A stretch of DNA of 64,000 nucleotides from Amycolatopsis deserti. Its GTDB lineage: Bacteria > Actinomycetota > Actinomycetes > Mycobacteriales > Pseudonocardiaceae. The translations under genes were made by a program, and so were the position numbers. The notes under the pieces were generated by a model. That model worked only from the letters and a program-made list of their open reading frames with translations. It made no database searches and was not told where the DNA came from. The stretch's first letter is position 1. Every line of letters begins with the position of its first letter. The stretch is from positions 1-64,000 of the forward strand of contig NZ_BNAU01000007.1 in NCBI RefSeq assembly GCF_014653945.1, in the 5' to 3' direction. Positions 36,984 through 46,463 of this stretch are shown one piece after another.

Positions 36984-37979
36984 ATGGTACGTGGACGCGA
37001 AGTCCGCCTGGTCACCCCGCTGGACGGCCTGCCGAAGCCGGCGAACTTCGAGGTCGCCGAGGTGACCGTGCCGGAACCGGGACCCGGTGAAGTCGTCGTG
37101 CGGAACCGGTTCTTCGTACTCGAACCCGGTGCCCGCCTGGCGATGGAAGCCCTGAGCGCGGGCGTGCCCGGATTCGACGTGGACGGGTTGCGGGCGCACA
37201 CGATCGGCGAGGTGTTCGCCTCGGGCTCCCCGGACTTCCGGCCCGGGGACACGGTGACCCACGTGCTGGGCTGGCGTGAGTACTCGGTGGCCGGGACCAG
37301 CGCGCTCACCCGGGTCGATCCGGATGCCCTGCCCTCGCTCACCGCCCACCTCGCGGGCGGGCTCACCAGCTACGTCGGGCTCACCGAGATCGGCCGGATG
37401 CGGCCCGGCGACACGGTGTTCGTCTCCAGCGCGGCGGGCACGGTGGGCAGCCTCGCCGGCCAGATGGCCCGGCTGCTCGGCGCCGGGCGCGTCGTCGGAA
37501 GTGCGGGCAGCGCGGCGAAGGTGCGGTACCTCGTGGACGAACTCGGGTTCGACGCGGCGTTCGACTACCACGACGGTTCGCTCGCCGAGCAGCTCAGCGC
37601 CGCCGCACCGGGCGGTGTCGACGTGTATTTCGACAACGTGGGCGGTCCGCACCTCGAGGCGGCGCTCGAGGTGATGAACCCGCACGGCCGGGTCGTCCTG
37701 TGCGGGGCGATGTCCCGGCAGGGCAGCGACGACGTGCCGCCGGGGCCGTCGAACCTGCTGCAGGCGATCGCGAAACGGCTCACGCTGCGCGGGTTCACCG
37801 TCAACGAGCACCTGGACCGCGCGCGCGAGTTCACGCCGTTGTTCGGCGAATGGCTGCGCACCGGGAAGATCCGCTACCGGGAGACCGTCGTCGACGGGCT
37901 GGACCAGGCGCCGCGGGCGTTCGCCGGCCTCCTGGCCGGTCAGTACACCGGCCGGGTCCTGGTGCGCCTGGTCAGCTGA
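36984..37979 (+). CDS. NADP-dependent MDR oxidoreductase
   Basis: A 331-aa medium-chain reductase of the prostaglandin reductase/CurA group. The N-terminal domain contains VTVPEPGPGEVVVRNRFFVL; the nucleotide loop is VFVSSAAGTVGSLAGQMARL, with a variant AAGTVG glycine motif typical of this group; then GGVDVYFDNVGGPHLEAALE. No zinc ligands are present. Probably reduces alpha,beta-unsaturated carbonyls. ATG 36984 with AGAAAGG upstream. It overlaps the convergent xanthine dehydrogenase stop by 8 nt. Confidence 0.88.
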   Translation: MVRGREVRLVTPLDGLPKPANFEVAEVTVPEPGPGEVVVRNRFFVLEPGARLAMEALSAGVPGFDVDGLRAHTIGEVFASGSPDFRPGDTVTHVLGWREYSVAGTSALTRVDPDALPSLTAHLAGGLTSYVGLTEIGRMRPGDTVFVSSAAGTVGSLAGQMARLLGAGRVVGSAGSAAKVRYLVDELGFDAAFDYHDGSLAEQLSAAAPGGVDVYFDNVGGPHLEAALEVMNPHGRVVLCGAMSRQGSDDVPPGPSNLLQAIAKRLTLRGFTVNEHLDRAREFTPLFGEWLRTGKIRYRETVVDGLDQAPRAFAGLLAGQYTGRVLVRLVS

Positions 37980-40236
37980 CGATGTGCTCCGGCCGGACCG
38001 GGATCCGCGGCAGGTCCTTGCCCGTCGCGGCGCGGATGGCCGCCACGATCGCCGGGGTGGAGGAGATCGTGGGCGGCTCGCCGACGCCGCGCAGGCCGTA
38101 GGGCGCGTTCGGGTCGGCCCGTTCCAGCACGTCGATGTCCATCGGGGGCATGTCGAGCACCGTCGGGATCAGGTAGTCGGTGAACGACGGGTTGCGGATC
38201 TTGCCCTCGTGCGTCTGGATCTCCTCCATCACCGCCAGCCCGAGTCCCTGCGCCGAGCCGCCCTGGATCTGGCCCAGCACGGCCTGTGGGTTGAGCGCCC
38301 GCCCGACGTCCTGGGCGCAGTCCAGCGCCACCACCTTGACCAGTCCCAGTTCGGTGTCCACGTCCACCACCGCACGGTGCGCGGCGAACCCGTACTGCAC
38401 GTGCGCGTTGCCGGCGCCGGTCTCCGGGTCGAGCACGTCGGTCGGCCGGTGCCGCCACTCCACGGTCTCGTCGTAGACGTCGTCGCCGAGTACGTCGGCC
38501 AGGTCCGCGACCACACCGTCCCGTGTGGACACCACCTTGCCGCCGACCAGCTCCAGATCGGGCGCACCGACCCGCTTCGACAGCGCCGTGCGCACCGCCA
38601 GGCAGGCGGCGCGCACCGCTCCCCCGGTCATGTACGTCTGGCGGGACGCCGAGGTGGATCCCGCGTTGCCGATCGAGGTGTCCATCGGCAGGATCGTCAC
38701 TTGCTCCACACCCAGTTCGGTCCGCACGATCTGCTGCAGCACCGTCACCAGGCCCTGCCCGACCTCGCACGCCGCGGTCTGCACGGTCGCGGCCGCCTCG
38801 CCGCCGACGACCCGCAGCTGCACGCGCGCGGTCGAGTAGTCGTCGAAGCCCTCGGAGAAGCAGATGTTCTTGATCCCGACGCCGTAGCCGACCCCGCGGA
38901 CCACGCCCTCGCCGTGTGTCGTGTTGGAGACCCCGCCCGGCAGCGTCCGCAGGTCCCGCTCACCGGAGGGCTCCGGCGGCAGCGGTTTGGCGGCCACCCG
39001 CCGCAGCAGCTCGGCGACCGGGGCGGCCGAGTCCACGATCTGCCCGGTCGGCATCCGCGAACCCTCGCTCATCGCGTTGCGGACCCGCACCTCGACCGGG
39101 TCCAGCCCGCACGCCTGGGCGAGCTTGTCCATCTGCGACTCGTACGCGAACGCGGCCTGCACCGCGCCGAAGCCGCGCATCGCGCCGCACGGCGGGTTGT
39201 TCGTGTACGCGCCCCAGCAGTCGACGTGCACGTTGTCAACGTTGTACGGCCCCACGCCGAGCGTCGCGGCGTTGGCGACGACCGCGCTGGTGGACGAGGC
39301 GTACGCGCCGCCGTCGAGGAAGAGCCGCGCCTTGACGTAGACCAGCTTCCCGTCCCGGTCGGCGCCGTGCTCGTAGTACATCTTCGCCGGGTGCCGGTGC
39401 ACGTGGCCGTAGAACGATTCCTCGCGGTTGTAGACCATCTTCACCGGCTTGCCGGTGTGCAGCGCGAGCAGGCACGCGTGGATCTGGATGGACAGGTCCT
39501 CGCGCCCGCCGAACGCGCCGCCGACCCCGCCGAGCGTGAGCCGCACCTTGTCCTCGGGCAGACCGAGCGCGGCGACGATCTGCCGCTGGTCGACGTGCAG
39601 CCACTGCGTCGCGACGTACAGGTCGACGCCGCCGTCCTCGGCCGGGACCGCGAGACCGGACTCCGGGCCGAGGAACGCCTGGTCCTGCATGCCCACCTCG
39701 TACACGCCCGATACCACCACGTCGGCGGTCGCCGAGGGGTCGCCGCGCCGGATCGGAACGTGCCGCACGACGTTGCCGTTCGGGTGCACCTTCGGCCCGT
39801 CGCCGTGCACGGCCTGCTCGGCGTCGGTGACCGGGTCCAGCACCTTGTAGTCGACGCGGATGCGTTTCATCGCGCGGCGCGCGGTCTCCGGGTGGTCGGC
39901 CGCCACGAGCGCGACCGGCTCGCCCTGGTAGCGCACCACGTCGACGGCCAGCACCGGCTGGTCCGGGTGCTCCAGGCCGTACCGGTTCACGCCCGGCACG
40001 TCCTCGTGCGTCAGCACCGCCTCGACACCCGGGACCTTGAGCGCCTCGGTGATGTCGATGCCCGTGATGCGCGCGGACGGGTGCGGGCTGCGCAGGGTCA
40101 CGCCCCACACCATGTCCTCGTGCCAGAGGTCCGAGGAGTAGGCGAACTCGCCGCGCACCTTCACGATCCCGTCCGGGCGGCGCGGGCTGCTGCCGATCCC
40201 GTCCGCCGTGGTGGTCCGCTCGACCGACGTGGTCAT
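37972..40236 (-). CDS. xdhA: Xanthine dehydrogenase, molybdopterin-binding subunit
   Basis: A 754-aa large subunit that carries the molybdenum cofactor and oxidises hypoxanthine and xanthine. Visible parts: VRGEFAYSSDLWHEDMVWGV at the N-terminus, GGVGGAFGGREDLSIQIHAC, CGAMRGFGAVQAAFAYESQM, and near the C-terminus VGEPPTISSTPAIVAAIRAA, holding the catalytic Glu (GVGEPP). ATG 40236 with AGGAGG. The starts further upstream are in another gene. It overlaps the stop of the deaminase gene by 4 nt (ATGA). Fourth gene of FAD-FeS-deaminase-Mo order. Confidence 0.93.
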   Translation of the reverse strand: MTTSVERTTTADGIGSSPRRPDGIVKVRGEFAYSSDLWHEDMVWGVTLRSPHPSARITGIDITEALKVPGVEAVLTHEDVPGVNRYGLEHPDQPVLAVDVVRYQGEPVALVAADHPETARRAMKRIRVDYKVLDPVTDAEQAVHGDGPKVHPNGNVVRHVPIRRGDPSATADVVVSGVYEVGMQDQAFLGPESGLAVPAEDGGVDLYVATQWLHVDQRQIVAALGLPEDKVRLTLGGVGGAFGGREDLSIQIHACLLALHTGKPVKMVYNREESFYGHVHRHPAKMYYEHGADRDGKLVYVKARLFLDGGAYASSTSAVVANAATLGVGPYNVDNVHVDCWGAYTNNPPCGAMRGFGAVQAAFAYESQMDKLAQACGLDPVEVRVRNAMSEGSRMPTGQIVDSAAPVAELLRRVAAKPLPPEPSGERDLRTLPGGVSNTTHGEGVVRGVGYGVGIKNICFSEGFDDYSTARVQLRVVGGEAAATVQTAACEVGQGLVTVLQQIVRTELGVEQVTILPMDTSIGNAGSTSASRQTYMTGGAVRAACLAVRTALSKRVGAPDLELVGGKVVSTRDGVVADLADVLGDDVYDETVEWRHRPTDVLDPETGAGNAHVQYGFAAHRAVVDVDTELGLVKVVALDCAQDVGRALNPQAVLGQIQGGSAQGLGLAVMEEIQTHEGKIRNPSFTDYLIPTVLDMPPMDIDVLERADPNAPYGLRGVGEPPTISSTPAIVAAIRAATGKDLPRIPVRPEHIVS

Positions 40237-41567
40237 CGCAACCTCCTGCTCGCGGCGGCCAACTCGCCCGCGATCGCCGTTTCGTCGTCCGTGCGCAGCT
40301 CGCCGTCTTCGACCACCGTCCGGCCGCCGACGAGCAGCCGCTTCAACCGCGGTGTCGTGCCGAGGACGAGGGCGGCCACCGGGTCCTCGATGCCCGCGTA
40401 ACGCAGGCCGGTCAGGTCCCACACGGCCAGGTCGGCGAGCTTGCCGGGTTCGATCGAGCCCAGCTCACCGTCCCGCCCCAGGCAGCGCGCGCCGCCCATC
40501 GTGCCCATCCACAGCGCCTCGCGCACGGTCAGCGCGGTCGGACCGCCGCGTTGCCGTGCCTGCAGCAGCGCCTGGTGCAGTTCCTCACCGAGCCCGCCGG
40601 ACTCGTTCGAGGCGGCGCCGTCGACGCCGAGGCCGACCGGCGCTCCGGCGTCCAGCAGGCCCCGTACCGGGGCGATTCCGGTGCCCAGGCGGCCGTTGGA
40701 GGTGGGGCAGTGCGCCGAACCGGTGCGGGTCGCGCCCAGGCGGCGGATCGCGGCGTCCTCGAGGTGGACGGTGTGCGCCAGCCACACGTCGTCGCCGAGC
40801 CAGCCCAGCTTGTCGGCGTATTCGGCGGGCGTGCAGCCGTTCTCGGCGACGCACTGCTCTTCCTCGTCCAGGGTCTCGGCGAGGTGGGTGTGCAGCCGGA
40901 CTCCCTTGCGCCGCGCGAGATCCGCGGCCTGGCGCATCAGCTCCTCGCTCACGGTGAACGGTGAGCACGGCCCAGCGGCGATCCGGATGTGTGCGCCGGG
41001 CGCCGGGTCGTGGTGGGCGTCGATGGCCGCTTCGGTGCCGATGAGCGCGGCTTCGGTGGTCTCCACGAGGTTGTCCGGGGGCAGGCCGCCGTCGGACTCG
41101 CCGCGGTCCATCGACCCGCGCACGAGGTGGGCACGCACGCCGATCCGGTTCGTCGCGGCGACGAGCGCCTCGATCTGGTCGCCGCTGTCGTGCGGGAAGA
41201 CGTAGTGGTGGTCGGCGACCGTGGTGCAGCCGGTCAGCGCGAGGTGCGCCATCCCGGCGGTCGCGGCGGCGTGGGTGATGCCGGCGTCCAGCCGTTTCCA
41301 GATCGGGTAGAGGTGGACCAGCCACTCGAACAGCGTGGCGTCGGCCGCGAGCCCGCGGGTGGCCCACTGGTACAGGTGGTGGTGGGTGTTGACCAGGCCG
41401 GGCGTGACCAGGCAGCCGGTCAGATCGACCCGGTCGCCCGGTGTGGTCGCCGGGCCCGCGCCGACCGCGGTGATGGTGTCGCCGTCGATCACCACGTGCC
41501 CGTCGCGGTGCTCGGTGCCGTGCGCGTCGACGGTCGCGATGGCCGCGTTCTCCAGGATCAGGGTCAT
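40233..41567 (-). CDS. 8-oxoguanine/guanine deaminase-type amidohydrolase
   Basis: A 444-aa zinc amidohydrolase of the TrzN/AtzB/8-oxoguanine deaminase branch. Metal ligands: LVNTHHHLYQWATRG (HxH), then RLHTHLAETLDEEE, LAHTVHLE and LGVDGAASNESG. It starts MTLILENAAIATVDAHGTEH. Guanine or 8-oxoguanine deamination would feed xanthine or urate directly to the surrounding dehydrogenase. It is wedged between the [2Fe-2S] and molybdenum subunit genes with ATGA overlaps on both sides, so it is translated as part of the xanthine dehydrogenase operon. Confidence 0.87.
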   Translation of the reverse strand: MTLILENAAIATVDAHGTEHRDGHVVIDGDTITAVGAGPATTPGDRVDLTGCLVTPGLVNTHHHLYQWATRGLAADATLFEWLVHLYPIWKRLDAGITHAAATAGMAHLALTGCTTVADHHYVFPHDSGDQIEALVAATNRIGVRAHLVRGSMDRGESDGGLPPDNLVETTEAALIGTEAAIDAHHDPAPGAHIRIAAGPCSPFTVSEELMRQAADLARRKGVRLHTHLAETLDEEEQCVAENGCTPAEYADKLGWLGDDVWLAHTVHLEDAAIRRLGATRTGSAHCPTSNGRLGTGIAPVRGLLDAGAPVGLGVDGAASNESGGLGEELHQALLQARQRGGPTALTVREALWMGTMGGARCLGRDGELGSIEPGKLADLAVWDLTGLRYAGIEDPVAALVLGTTPRLKRLLVGGRTVVEDGELRTDDETAIAGELAAASRRLR

Positions 41568-42019
41568 CGCGCCGCCGCCCGCACCGCGTCGAGGATCTTC
41601 TCGTACCCCGTGCAGCGGCAGAGGTTCCCGGCGAGCGCCTCGCGGATCTCCTCGTCGCTCGGGTTCGGCACCCGGTTCAGCAGATCGTGCGCGGCGACCA
41701 CCAGGCCCGGTGTGCAGAACCCGCACTGCACCGCGCCCGCGTCCACAAAGGACTGCTGCACCGGGTCGAGCCGGTCGCCCTCGGCCAGTCCTTCGACCGT
41801 GCGCACCTCGCGGCCCTCGGCCTGGCCGGCCGCGACCAGGCACGCGCACACCGGGGTGCCGTCCAGGTAGACCGTGCAGGACCCGCATTCGCCCTGCTCA
41901 CACGCGTTCTTCGAACCGGGCAGGCCGAGCCGTTCGCGCAGCAGGTAGAGCAGGCTCTCGCCCTCCCACACGTCGTCGGCCTGCCGGGCCTCGCCGTTGA
42001 CCGTCACGTTCACGCGCAT
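41564..42019 (-). CDS. xdhC: Xanthine dehydrogenase, [2Fe-2S] subunit
   Basis: A 151-aa iron-sulfur subunit. The ferredoxin-type cluster ligands are CEQGECGSCTVYLDGTPVC; the second cluster ligands are CGFCTPGLVVAAHDLL and CRCTGYEKIL. N-terminus MRVNVTVNGEARQADDVWEG. It overlaps the FAD-subunit gene by 10 nt and the deaminase by 4 nt. Confidence 0.94.
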   Translation of the reverse strand: MRVNVTVNGEARQADDVWEGESLLYLLRERLGLPGSKNACEQGECGSCTVYLDGTPVCACLVAAGQAEGREVRTVEGLAEGDRLDPVQQSFVDAGAVQCGFCTPGLVVAAHDLLNRVPNPSDEEIREALAGNLCRCTGYEKILDAVRAAAR

Positions 42020-42879
42020 GTCCGCTCACTTCCCAGGTAGTCCTGCCAGGCCCAGCCGAGCGTCCGTCGGGCGAGCACCGCGAGCGCGTTCCTGCGGTAC
42101 TCCGCGGTGCCGCGCACGTCGTCGATCGGCGCGGCCGCCGAGGCGACCAGCTCACCGAAGCGCCGCTTGACCGAATCCCGCAGCGGCGCGGGCGAGTCCC
42201 ACGGCAGCTCGCCGGCCAGGAACTCCTCGGCCTCGGCGGCGCGGCGCGGGGTGGGCGCCGCGGAGCCGATCGCCGCGCCCGCGCGCCGGTGCTCCGGATC
42301 GAGCGCGACGGCGAACGAGCACACCGCGATGACCATGGCGTTGCGCGTGCCGACCTTCGCGAACTGCTGCGGCGCGGTCGCGACCGGCAGGTGCACCGCC
42401 ACGATCAGTTCGTCGTCGGCCAGGCTGTGCTTCTTCACGCCGACGTAGAAGTCGTCCGCGTCGATGAACCGGGTGCCGCGGGTGGACGCGGCCTCGACCC
42501 GGGCACCGGTCGCCAGCAGCACCGGATGCGTGTCCCCGGCGGGCGACGCGGCGCCGAGGTTGCCACCGACCGTGCCGCGGTTGCGGATCTGCGGTGAGCC
42601 GACCGTGCGGGAAGCCATCGCCAGCGCCGGGAGTTTTTCACCCAGCTCGGTGATCAGCCGGGTGTAGGACACGCCGGCGCCGAGCCGGACCGTGTCGCCG
42701 TCGGTCGTCCAGTCGGCGAGTTCCGCGACGCGGGTCAGGTCGAGCAGCGCGTCCGGACGGCGGTGGTCGAAGTTCAGCTCGACCATGACGTCCGTGCCGC
42801 CCGCCAGTGGCACGGCGTCCGGGCGCTCCGCCTTCGCGGCGAGCGCCTCGGCCAGGTTCGCCGGTCGCAGGAAATCCAT
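42010..42879 (-). CDS. xdhB: Xanthine dehydrogenase, FAD-binding subunit
   Basis: A 289-aa FAD subunit of the CoxM/PucC type. Typical segments: MDFLRPANLAEALAAKAERP, PLAGGTDVMVELN, ASRTVGSPQIRNRGTVGGNL and then GAASPAGDTHPVLLA. ATG 42879; longer in-frame starts run into the promoter region and are arginine-rich. First gene of the operon FAD-FeS-deaminase-Mo, divergent from pucR across 100 nt. Confidence 0.94.
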   Translation of the reverse strand: MDFLRPANLAEALAAKAERPDAVPLAGGTDVMVELNFDHRRPDALLDLTRVAELADWTTDGDTVRLGAGVSYTRLITELGEKLPALAMASRTVGSPQIRNRGTVGGNLGAASPAGDTHPVLLATGARVEAASTRGTRFIDADDFYVGVKKHSLADDELIVAVHLPVATAPQQFAKVGTRNAMVIAVCSFAVALDPEHRRAGAAIGSAAPTPRRAAEAEEFLAGELPWDSPAPLRDSVKRRFGELVASAAAPIDDVRGTAEYRRNALAVLARRTLGWAWQDYLGSERTCA

Positions 42880-42979
42880 GGATAGCAGTAGACGCCTGTG
42901 GCGGGGGCACCGGCAACGGCGGCGCAGTACGAACCGACAGCAGCGTGCGGGCCCGGATTTGTGCTTTCCTACAACCCTG

Positions 42980-44431
42980 ATGACGACCGTGAAAACACTG
43001 CTGGAGATCCCGGAACTGCGGCTGCGGTTGCGCACCGGCGCCGGGCTGCTCGGGCGCGAGGTCAGCCGGATCTACGTGACGGAGCTGCCCGACCCGAGCC
43101 GGTACGTCTCGGCGGGCGAGGTCGTCCTGAGCGGATTGCTGTGGTGGCGGCAACCGGGAGACGCCGGGCCGTTCGTCGCCGCGCTGGCCCGGGCCGGTGT
43201 CGCCGCGCTGGCCGCGTCGGGCGCGGACACCGGCGGGATCCCGCCGGACGTCGTGCAGGAGTGCGCGCGACACCGGATCCCGCTGCTGGAGGTGCCTGCC
43301 GACCTGTCGTTCGCGGTGATCACCGAGCGCGTGGTGCTGGAACTGGCCGCGGCGCGGGGCCGGGAACCGAGCGGCGCTCGCAAACGCTTGCTGGCCGCGG
43401 CGACCGAGGACATCTCGCTGCCCGCGCTGCTGCGGCAGGGTGCGGCCGAGCTGGGCGCGCCGTGCTGGGTGCTGAGCGGGACGGGCCGGGTGGTCGCGGG
43501 CACGGCCGAACCGCCCGGGGACCTCGTCGCGCACGTCGTGCCGGGCCGGGAGGTGACGGTCCACGACGGGTACGCGCTGCTGCCGGTCGGCGGGACCTTC
43601 GCGGTGCCGTGGGTGCTGGCGGTCGGGCACCCGGAGCCGGGCGAGCTGGCCGGGGAACTGGCCGAGCTGGTGCGGCTGGCGCGGGCGCGGGCGGACCAGG
43701 TGCGGCGCATGGCGGCACGCGCGGCCGAACCGTTGCTCCGCGCGCTCGCTGACGGGAGCCCGGTCGCGGACGCGTTCGCCGCGTCCGGTCTGCCCGAGGA
43801 CACCGAGATCCGCGTGCTGCTCGCGCGGGCGCCGGACGACGACCCGGACCTGGCGGCGGAGGTGCTGGCCGAACTGCTCGCCGACGCGCGGCCGGTGGTC
43901 GGCGTCGTCGGCGAGGACGCCTACGCGCTGGTCGCCGGACCGGGGAACTGGATGCGCGCGGCGGGTGAGGCGCTGGCGCGGCTGGACCGGCTGATGTCGT
44001 TGTCGCGGTTCCACCTGGGGTCCGGCGGGCCCGCGTCGGTGGACGGCCTGCACGGCGCGACGCAGGAGGCCCGGCACGCGGTCGAACTGGCGGCCCGGCG
44101 CGGCGGGCGGATCGAGCTGGTCGCGGGCGAGGACATCGCGGTGCACCAGCTGCTGGCCGCCGGCGCGCCGGACGAGCTGCGCCGCTCGGTGCGGGCGCGG
44201 GTGCTCGGGCCGCTGCTCGCCTACGACGCGGCACAGGGCACGGATCTCGTGCACACCGTGCGGGTGTACCTGGAGTGCTCCAGCTCGCCGACCGCGGCGG
44301 CGCGGGCGCTGCACGTCCACGTCAACACGCTGCGGTACCGGATCGCGCGGGCCTCGGAGCTGCTCGGCGTGGACCTCAACGACTTCATCACCCAGGTGGA
44401 CGTGTATCTCGCCCTGTTGGTTACCGTCTAG
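42980..44431 (+). CDS. pucR: PucR family transcriptional regulator
   Basis: A 483-aa regulator. The N-terminal PucR purine-catabolism domain (about 1-125: LLEIPELRLRLRTGAGLLGR) is followed by a GAF/GGDEF-like middle and the C-terminal HTH_30 (about 425-475: TVRVYLECSSSPTAAARALH, VHVNTLRYRIARASELLGVD). In Bacillus PucR controls ureide and xanthine dehydrogenase genes. Divergent from the xdh operon, so very likely its regulator. ATG 42980; the ribosome site is weak and the start is inferred from family alignment. Confidence 0.92.
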   Translation: MTTVKTLLEIPELRLRLRTGAGLLGREVSRIYVTELPDPSRYVSAGEVVLSGLLWWRQPGDAGPFVAALARAGVAALAASGADTGGIPPDVVQECARHRIPLLEVPADLSFAVITERVVLELAAARGREPSGARKRLLAAATEDISLPALLRQGAAELGAPCWVLSGTGRVVAGTAEPPGDLVAHVVPGREVTVHDGYALLPVGGTFAVPWVLAVGHPEPGELAGELAELVRLARARADQVRRMAARAAEPLLRALADGSPVADAFAASGLPEDTEIRVLLARAPDDDPDLAAEVLAELLADARPVVGVVGEDAYALVAGPGNWMRAAGEALARLDRLMSLSRFHLGSGGPASVDGLHGATQEARHAVELAARRGGRIELVAGEDIAVHQLLAAGAPDELRRSVRARVLGPLLAYDAAQGTDLVHTVRVYLECSSSPTAAARALHVHVNTLRYRIARASELLGVDLNDFITQVDVYLALLVTV

Positions 44432-44458
44432 AGCCGTTAGCTGGTAACGTCGCCGGGC

Positions 44459-45268
44459 ATGGAGCGATTCGAGACACCGAACGGGACCGTGCGCTGGGCT
44501 TCCTCGGGTTCCGGCCCGCCGGTCGTGTTGTTGCACGGGACGCCGTTTTCGTCGTACGTGTGGCGGGACATCGCGGCCGCGCTGAGCGAGCGGCACGAGG
44601 TGTTCGTGTGGGACATGCTGGGGTACGGGCAGTCCGAGAAACGGGCCGGGCAGGACGTGTCGCTGGGGACTCAGGCTTCGGTGTTCGCGGCTTTGCTGGA
44701 GCACTGGGGGCTGGACGCACCGTCGGTCGTGGCGCACGACTTCGGCGGGGTGGTCTCGCTGCGGGCGCACCTGCTGCACGGCGCGCGGTACGACCGGCTC
44801 GCGCTGGTGGACGTCGTGGCGATAGCGCCGTGGGGGACGCCGTTCTTCCACCTGGTGCGCGACAACCCGGCCGTGTTCGAGCAACTGCCATCACACCTGC
44901 ACGAGGCGATCGTGCGCACCCAGACCGCGACCGCGTCCGCGCCGGGCCTGCGGGGCGGGGTGCTGGACGACCTGGTCGCGCCGTGGCTGGGCGCGGAGGG
45001 GCAGGCCGCGTACTACCGGCAGATCGCGCAGGCGGACCAGCGGTTCACCGACGAGATCGAGCCGCTGCTGGGCTCGCTGGACCTGCCGGTGCTGGTCGGC
45101 TGGGGCGAGGCGGACGAGTGGATCCCGGCCGAGCAGGGCAAGGAGCTGGCGTCGCGGATCCCCGGCGCCCAGCTGAAGCTGTTCCCCGGCGCCGGGCACC
45201 TGGTGCAGGAGGACGCACCGGCCGCGCTGACCGCGACCCTGCTGGATTTCCTCGGTCAGCCGCGGTAG
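44459..45268 (+). CDS. Alpha/beta hydrolase
   Basis: A 269-aa hydrolase of the haloalkane-dehalogenase/epoxide-hydrolase branch. Oxyanion region VVLLHGTPFSSYVWRDI, DMLGYGQSEK, the nucleophile elbow VVAHDFGGVVS (Asp, not Ser), then LVGWGEADEWIP and the catalytic His in FPGAGHLVQEDAP. Substrate unknown. It follows pucR by 27 nt and may be co-transcribed. The convergent neighbour overlaps its last 13 nt. The remnant at 36,121 belongs to the same hydrolase branch. Confidence 0.88.
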   Translation: MERFETPNGTVRWASSGSGPPVVLLHGTPFSSYVWRDIAAALSERHEVFVWDMLGYGQSEKRAGQDVSLGTQASVFAALLEHWGLDAPSVVAHDFGGVVSLRAHLLHGARYDRLALVDVVAIAPWGTPFFHLVRDNPAVFEQLPSHLHEAIVRTQTATASAPGLRGGVLDDLVAPWLGAEGQAAYYRQIAQADQRFTDEIEPLLGSLDLPVLVGWGEADEWIPAEQGKELASRIPGAQLKLFPGAGHLVQEDAPAALTATLLDFLGQPR

Positions 45269-46461
45269 GTCGCGTAGGTCTCCAGCCGATCGCGCGTCAG
45301 GCCGGTCAGGCTTTCCACCTCGGCGGCGTCGGTGGCGCCGCAATCCAGGCCGCGCAACAGGAAACCCGACAACGCCCGTGCGGTGGCCGGCTCGTCGAGG
45401 ACGCCGCTGTCGACCTGCTCGGCGTAGTCCCGCAGCCGGGCTGCCGCGGCGGGCAGGCCCTCGCGGAAGAACGCGTACGTCGCGGCGAAGCGGGTCGGCA
45501 GCTGGTGCGGGTGCAGGTCCCAGCCCTGGTAGAAACCGCGCTCCAGCGCCCGCCGCACAAGGCGCAGGTGCTCGCGCCAGGCGGGCAGCAACGCCTCCCC
45601 CACCGGCAGCTTGTTGGTGGACCCGTCGGAGAGCCGCACCCCGGTCCCCGCGGCGCTGACCTGCATGAACGCCTTCGCGAAGTCCGCCGCGGGGTGGTCC
45701 ATGCTCTGGTGCTCGGCGGCGATGCCCAGCCCGGCGCTGTAGTCGTAGGTGCCGTAGTGCAGCCCGCTGCAGCGACCCTCGGCGGCCTGGATGATCCGCG
45801 CCACCGCGACCCGCCCTGAACTGTCCACGATGGACTGCGCGGTCTCGATCTGCACCTCGAACCGCAACGCGCCGTCCGGGAGCCCGTAGGCCGTCTCCAG
45901 GTGACCGAGCACCTCGGCGGCGGCGCCTACCTGCTCGACCGCCGTCACCTTCGGCAGCGTCACCACGAACCCGGCTGGCAGCTTGCCGTGCTCCAGCAAC
46001 CCGGACAGGAACAGGTCCAGCGTCCGGATGCCGCGGCGTCGGGTGGCCCGCTCGAAGCTCTTGAACCGGATCCCGCAGAACGGCGTCGCCGGGTTCTCCG
46101 CCAGCACCCGGCCTGCCGTGAGAGCCGCTTCGTCCTCCGCGTCGTCGCCGGGGCGGCCGTAGCCGTCCTCGAAGTCGATGCGCAGGTCCTCGATCGGCTC
46201 GGTGACCAGCTTGCGCCGCACCCGCTCGGCGACGGCCGGGTCCAGCCCGAGCGCGTCGCCGTGGTCGTCGAACACCGTCCGGGCCTGCTCGCCCCAGCGG
46301 GCGACCAGGTCGGCGGTGTACCGGTGCGCCGGCACGTAGACCGTGTGCACCGGCTGCCGCCCTGACGGCTCACCGGGGTAGCGCGCCTCGACCCGGGCGT
46401 CCACTTCGGACAACCGGGCGTCGATGCCCGCGTAGACGTCCCCGGTGAGCCGTCCAGCCAC
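45256..46461 (-). CDS. DUF6986 / HpcH-HpaI-type aldolase-like protein
   Basis: A 401-aa protein with the CitE/HpcH TIM-barrel outline: PIEDLRIDFEDGYGRPGDDA (metal-binding E/D pair), FCGIRFKSFERATRRRGIRT, FVVTLPKVTAVEQV and RFEVQIETAQSIVDSSGRV. GTG start at 46461, 2 nt past the malate synthase stop, so the pair is co-translated. Members are commonly found beside aceB in actinobacteria. A lyase making or breaking C-C bonds of glyoxylate-derived acids is plausible but unproven. Confidence 0.82.
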   Translation of the reverse strand: MAGRLTGDVYAGIDARLSEVDARVEARYPGEPSGRQPVHTVYVPAHRYTADLVARWGEQARTVFDDHGDALGLDPAVAERVRRKLVTEPIEDLRIDFEDGYGRPGDDAEDEAALTAGRVLAENPATPFCGIRFKSFERATRRRGIRTLDLFLSGLLEHGKLPAGFVVTLPKVTAVEQVGAAAEVLGHLETAYGLPDGALRFEVQIETAQSIVDSSGRVAVARIIQAAEGRCSGLHYGTYDYSAGLGIAAEHQSMDHPAADFAKAFMQVSAAGTGVRLSDGSTNKLPVGEALLPAWREHLRLVRRALERGFYQGWDLHPHQLPTRFAATYAFFREGLPAAAARLRDYAEQVDSGVLDEPATARALSGFLLRGLDCGATDAAEVESLTGLTRDRLETYATYRG

Positions 46462-46463
46462 GG

